Shown here in pieces: positions 60,943 to 64,000 of a stretch of DNA of 64,000 nucleotides. The DNA comes from an uncultured Bacteroidia bacterium (GTDB lineage: Bacteria > Bacteroidota > Bacteroidia > Bacteroidales > UBA932). Where the stretch lies: positions 1-64,000 of the forward strand of contig CADAND010000016.1 in assembly GCA_902789245.1 (NCBI GenBank), read 5' to 3'. Position numbers and translations under genes: made by a program. The notes beneath the pieces were generated by a model. The model was not told the DNA's origin. It worked only from the letters and a program-made list of their open reading frames with translations, and searched no databases. Position 1 is the first letter of the stretch. Each line of letters opens with the position of its first letter.

Positions 60943-60968
60943 AAAGAAAGCTGGCCATCTGAGCCAGC
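60943..60968 (+). repeat. Direct repeat of the tRNA-Gln terminator stem (left copy)
   Basis: The 26 bases match 61041-61066 at 24 positions and start 2 bases after the glpF stop. The copy has the stem GAAAGCTGGC/GCCAGC but not the following T-rich half. Between the two copies is a 72-base insert with its own hairpin (GGGGGATTCTTCCCCC at 60998-61013). Confidence 0.7.
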
Positions 60969-61032
60969 GATCGGAGCGAAGCGACCGAGGGGGTGTCGGG
61001 GGATTCTTCCCCCGTTAGAACGAAGTGGACGT

Positions 61033-61072
61033 ACCTCAACAAAGAAAGCTGGCCATTAGAGCCAGCTTTCTT
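61033..61072 (-). terminator. Terminator hairpin after tRNA-Gln
   Basis: Twelve-bp arms (AAGAAAGCTGGC 61042-61053 and complement 61061-61072) lie just after the tRNA 3' end on the minus strand. The outer flank extends the symmetry to about 20 bp, so the palindrome includes the CCTCA of the tRNA acceptor end. Confidence 0.8.
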
Positions 61073-61073
61073 G

Positions 61074-61144
61074 TTGAGGTATCCGGATTCGAACCAGAAC
61101 AGACAGAACCAAAATCTGTAGTGCTACCATTACACCATACCTCA
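61074..61144 (-). tRNA. tRNA-Gln (anticodon TTG)
   Basis: The acceptor stem TGAGGTA pairs fully with TACCTCA, followed by discriminator A. The D-arm contains GGTGTAATGGTAGC, the anticodon stem ACAGA/TCTGT holds loop TTTTGGT with anticodon TTG (about 61110-61112), and the T-arm is GGTTCGAATCC. The 3' CCA is not encoded. Confidence 0.95.
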
Positions 61145-61169
61145 ATTCCGGGTGCAAAGATAGCAAAAA

Positions 61170-61607
61170 TTATCGTTTCTGCTTGAAATAATCCGAGACC
61201 AGTGTGCCGCATTCTTCGGCGAGCAGGCCGGAGGCGACTTCGGTGCGGGGATGCAGCAGGGACGGGGTGAAGCGGGAATAGCCGCGGCGCGGATCGGGCG
61301 CGGCGTAAACCAGCCGCCCGAGCTGCGCCCAGCAGAGCGCCGCGGCGCACATGGGGCAGGGCTCCACGGTGACGTACAGCGTGCACTCGTCGAGGTATTT
61401 GCCCGCCAGGGCCTCCGTGGCGGCGGTCAGCGCGATCATCTCGGCGTGGGCCGTGGGATCGTGCAGGCGCTCGGTCATGTTGTGCCCGCGCGCGATGATG
61501 CGTCCGCGGCACACGACGACGGCGCCGATGGGCACTTCGTCTTCCGCTCCGGCCGCCTGCGCCTCGCGCAGGGCCTCACGCATGTATCTTTCGTCGGGAT
61601 CCATCAT
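61170..61607 (-). CDS. tRNA-adenosine deaminase-like nucleoside deaminase
   Basis: The 145-residue zinc deaminase carries PTAHAEMIAL (zinc His and catalytic Glu) and VTVEPCPMCAAAL (two zinc Cys), with VPIGAVVVCRGRIIARGHN before them, as in TadA. TadA converts A34 to inosine in tRNA-Arg(ACG). Shorter cytidine or guanine deaminases share these motifs, so TadA is probable but not certain. A second ATG lies at 61604. The -7 box (minus TATCTTTG, 61612-61619) lies 4 bases upstream, giving a leaderless mRNA. Confidence 0.85.
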   Translation of the reverse strand: MMDPDERYMREALREAQAAGAEDEVPIGAVVVCRGRIIARGHNMTERLHDPTAHAEMIALTAATEALAGKYLDECTLYVTVEPCPMCAAALCWAQLGRLVYAAPDPRRGYSRFTPSLLHPRTEVASGLLAEECGTLVSDYFKQKR

Positions 61608-61646
61608 GCTGCAAAGATACGATCTTTCCGGAAAAGCGGAAAGAAA

Positions 61647-61675
61647 AAGAGCCGCCCCGGCGGGGAGCGGCTCTT
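61647..61675 (-). terminator. Rho-independent terminator of the susCD operon
   Basis: AAGAGCCGC (61647-61655) and its complement (61667-61675), with an inner CCCC/GGGG, are followed on the minus strand by TTTTTCTTT. It ends transcripts coming from susD (stop at 61716). Confidence 0.85.
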
Positions 61676-61715
61676 AAAAGAGGTTGGTGAGTATTCGCCT
61701 TATAAGGACAAGCCT

Positions 61716-63566
61716 TTATTTCTTGATAACGTCGTAATAGGGAAGGTCACCATTGGTGAAGATCCAATTGTCACCTTCTTCGAATCCGGCGTGCTGCTTG
61801 AGCATACCTTCCTGAAGCGTGATCTGGCTCATCGGAATCATCCAGAAACCGTGCGTCTGGGCGTAGCGCTGGGAGAAGGATCTGCCCGGCATCTCGCGAT
61901 ATCCGTCCGGAACGATATTGCCCTTGAACTCCACATAGCCACCATCCTGGTTCTTCTGGATGATGTCACCGGCCGTGTCGGGATACCAACGGCGCAGGTC
62001 GTTGAAACGGATGCCTTCGAAAGCGAATTCGTAGCGACGCTCTTTCTGCAGACGATCGAAGGAATAGCTTTCGTACGGTTTCAGGCCGGCGCGCTTGCGC
62101 AGGCGGTTCATGCCGTCGACGGTGCCTTCCAGCTCATCCAGCATCAGCAGCACATCGGCGAAGCGGATGTAGATAGCGTCGTTCTTGTTGCCGCTCTTGC
62201 TATTGCTGATTGCGCTATTGAGAGCATTGAAGAAGTTCTTGTTCATTGACTTCCCCGTGCCATCTTTGTAGCTGACCGTCATCACATACTTCTTCGGATA
62301 GAAGAGGGTTCTCTCCACTTCCTTGTTGTTGTCGCCCTTGAAGTTGGGAAGCTCGATATAGGCACCCTTCTCCTCCGTGAACCACGGGTAGGCCTTTTTA
62401 ATGGATTTTTCGTTGGCGGCCAGGAAAGAACCATAGAAACGCTTGTCCTGCGGGCCGTAATCCTCATCTTCAAACCATTCTTTGACCATGAGCGGGTTAA
62501 CGGAGGCGTTACCGTTGGACTCAGCGGAATACGGGTAAATATCCTTGTTGGTTGTCTTGGCAGCGTTACGCATGCCAAGCCACTCGCCGAGGCGGTTGTA
62601 GGCCATTGTGCCGGAAGGGGTGTTGAACGGGAAATGAACGCCCCAAATGGTCTCCTTGCTGTGGTTGCCTACCCAGTGCAGATTGTTCTTGCTGGCATAG
62701 GTGCCGAAATCCGTACCAAAAGCAAAGCCACTGGAGAATTCATTCGTGTAGCTCCAGATCTCGCGCGGGTCATCCTCCAGATCGAAACCGGAAACCGCAG
62801 TATTGGCACAATCTTTCAGCCAGGCAACCACTTGAGCCTTGGTGATGCCGGCCATGTTGTCTTTCTTGTAGAAGCCCGTGTAGAAGAGCCACACGCGACC
62901 CATGAGGGCCTCGGCGGCGTACTTCGTGGCGCGGCCGCAATAGTTGTTATCCTTGGAGTAGCCGTATTTGGCCGGGATGAGGTTGATGGCATCCTTTAGA
63001 TCGGCGGCGATGGCTTCATAAATCTCATCCACAGAGGCATTAGGCGTATTCTCCACGTCAAAAGTAAGCGTCAACGGGAAGGTCTCGTGCCGCTGGGCGA
63101 GCACCCAGAGGAAGAAGCCACGCATGAAGTGAGCCTGACCCAGGTACCAGTTCTTGTTGTCTCCCGTGAAAAGAGCGTCGTCCAGAGCGGAGATGGCCTC
63201 GATTGCAAAGTTGCATCGGTGGAGGGCCTTGTAGTAGCTACCCCACGTAGAGTTGTTCTCGTCACCGGAGATCTCAAGCAGACGGTCGGCGGCAGAAGTT
63301 TCAGTAGAGGACTCGGAGCCGTGTCCGTACAGGTCATCACTGGCAATCATATTCCGGAACAGGCTGATACGGAAGATACTGCCGGTGTAGAAGGTGAACA
63401 TCGAATAATATGCTGAGTTGACCAGCTGTTCCGCGCCCTTCTCGTTCTGGGGGAAAGAGGCAGTATCCTCTTTCTGGTAGTTCGTCGTGTCAAGCAGGCT
63501 GTCGATCTTGTCGCAGCTGACAACGACCAGCAGGCATGCTGCCAAAGTAAGAAATATCTTTTTCAT
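61716..63566 (-). CDS. SusD/RagB-family nutrient-binding lipoprotein
   Basis: The 616-residue protein has a lipobox VVVSC (Cys18) and SusD features: an N-terminal helical start (QKEDTASFPQNEKGAEQLVNSAYYSM), TPR-like helices (FAIEAISALDDALFTGDNKNWYLGQAHFMRGFFLWVLAQ, then AEALMGRVWLFYTGFYKKDN) and the C-terminal IYIRFADVLLMLDELEG then RYEFAFEGIRFNDLRRWYPD. SusD caps the SusC barrel on the cell surface and binds the glycan or peptide ligand. The gene follows susC by 12 bases. The ligand is unknown; no degradative enzyme is in view. Confidence 0.93.
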   Translation of the reverse strand: MKKIFLTLAACLLVVVSCDKIDSLLDTTNYQKEDTASFPQNEKGAEQLVNSAYYSMFTFYTGSIFRISLFRNMIASDDLYGHGSESSTETSAADRLLEISGDENNSTWGSYYKALHRCNFAIEAISALDDALFTGDNKNWYLGQAHFMRGFFLWVLAQRHETFPLTLTFDVENTPNASVDEIYEAIAADLKDAINLIPAKYGYSKDNNYCGRATKYAAEALMGRVWLFYTGFYKKDNMAGITKAQVVAWLKDCANTAVSGFDLEDDPREIWSYTNEFSSGFAFGTDFGTYASKNNLHWVGNHSKETIWGVHFPFNTPSGTMAYNRLGEWLGMRNAAKTTNKDIYPYSAESNGNASVNPLMVKEWFEDEDYGPQDKRFYGSFLAANEKSIKKAYPWFTEEKGAYIELPNFKGDNNKEVERTLFYPKKYVMTVSYKDGTGKSMNKNFFNALNSAISNSKSGNKNDAIYIRFADVLLMLDELEGTVDGMNRLRKRAGLKPYESYSFDRLQKERRYEFAFEGIRFNDLRRWYPDTAGDIIQKNQDGGYVEFKGNIVPDGYREMPGRSFSQRYAQTHGFWMIPMSQITLQEGMLKQHAGFEEGDNWIFTNGDLPYYDVIKK

Positions 63567-63578
63567 ATACTTTCAGAT

Positions 63579-64000
63579 TTAGAATTTGATGCTGACGCCA
63601 GCCATGTAAACCTTCGGGGAGGGATAGTAACCGGTGTCGATGCCGGAAGACCAGCTGTAACCCTGGGCGCCGGTACCAACTTCCGGATCCATTCCGTCAT
63701 AACCGGTGATCGTGAAGAGGTTCTGTCCCGTCACGAAGATGCGGAGCTGCTGGAAGGGGATCTTCTTGAACACCTTCTTGAAGTCGAATCCAAGGGTGAT
63801 GTTGCGGATCTTGACATAGTCAGCGTTCTGGGCCCAGATGTCGCTGTTGTAGCCGTTGCACTTGAAGTTGTTGTTGGAACCGTCGGAGAAGCGCGGGAAC
63901 TTGTTGGTGGAGCCTTCGCCAGTCCACAGACGGTTGATGAAGTTGTTGGTAAAACCTTCCAGATCCTGGAGAGCGAACTGGCGGTAGCTCTGCATCACCT
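63579..64000 (-). CDS. SusC/RagA TonB-dependent receptor, C-terminal part
   Basis: The frame continues past the window end, so the gene start is missing. The visible C-terminal 139 residues are typical of SusC: QALFALQDLEGF-like, then DIWAQNADYVKIRNITLGFDFKKVFKKIPFQQLRIFVTGQNLFTITGYDGMDPEVG, and the final strand KVYMAGVSIKF ending in Phe. It imports the ligand caught by SusD with TonB energy. Confidence 0.93.
   Translation of the reverse strand, partial: VMQSYRQFALQDLEGFTNNFINRLWTGEGSTNKFPRFSDGSNNNFKCNGYNSDIWAQNADYVKIRNITLGFDFKKVFKKIPFQQLRIFVTGQNLFTITGYDGMDPEVGTGAQGYSWSSGIDTGYYPSPKVYMAGVSIKF

Noticed and set aside
61170-61607. Cytosine or guanine deaminase instead of TadA
   Set aside because: The VPIGAVVV and PTAHAEM/PCPMCAAAL patterns fit TadA best; not fully excluded, so no gene symbol was given.

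Overview
The window is chromosomal DNA from a GC-rich member of the Bacteroidales (Bacteroidota). The evidence is a SusC/SusD pair at the right edge, TonB-dependent receptors whose mature N-terminus is a carboxypeptidase-like regulatory domain, many Bacteroidota-type lipoproteins, an S46 dipeptidyl-peptidase, a DUF3078 protein, and repeated Bacteroidota promoters (-7 box TAnnTTTG) lying only a few bases before start codons. A gut or rumen lineage of the Cryptobacteroides/Alistipes kind would fit, but species cannot be fixed from this sequence. Domain and family names are from reading the protein sequences; no database was searched.

Layout. 0-0.6 kb: end of an unknown gene and a tiny membrane-protein gene framed by a 23-bp inverted repeat. 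0.6-5.1 kb (-): four-gene lipoprotein operon (BMP-type binding protein, a binding-protein/legumain fusion, a TlpA-like redoxin, a small lipoprotein). 5.2-16.5 kb: MATE transporter with a fused ATPase-like tail, secreted esterase, GH2 glycosidase, a propeller lipoprotein with a haem-type CxxCH motif plus a membrane partner, a histidine phosphatase and an S46 peptidase. 16.5-25.3 kb (+): TonB receptor, surface lipoprotein, beta-barrel and M16 protease, apparently one operon. 25.3-44.7 kb: housekeeping genes (DoxX-like, tmk, folP, CPBP protease, nucleotidyltransferase, divIC, tilS, DUF3078, proS, lpxD-lpxC-lpxA, wbqC-like, rimP-nusA-infB) and two cell-surface proteins.

44.7-50.0 kb is the accessory part. 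A hairpin-dense intergenic region is followed by an isomerase-like gene, a HigBA toxin-antitoxin pair, an AT-rich small ORF, and an EcoRI-family adenine methyltransferase translationally coupled to a DUF262-HNH protein, which looks like a two-gene restriction or defence unit. The block is bracketed by two inverted copies of a ~200-nt structured repeat whose internal stem shows three compensatory base-pair changes between copies. This repeat and the methyltransferase/DUF262-HNH unit are the best candidates here for something undescribed.

50-61 kb: a hydrolase, then a complete glycerol/glycerol-3-phosphate system: glpABC (anaerobic G3P dehydrogenase), a glycerophosphodiesterase and glpT in one coupled operon, then glpK-glpF, with an Omp85-type barrel gene between. 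61-64 kb: tRNA-Gln, tadA-like deaminase, susD and the end of susC. Glycerol enters through GlpF and is phosphorylated by GlpK; G3P enters through GlpT or is released from phosphodiesters by the lipoprotein phosphodiesterase; GlpABC oxidises it, probably feeding electrons to menaquinone.
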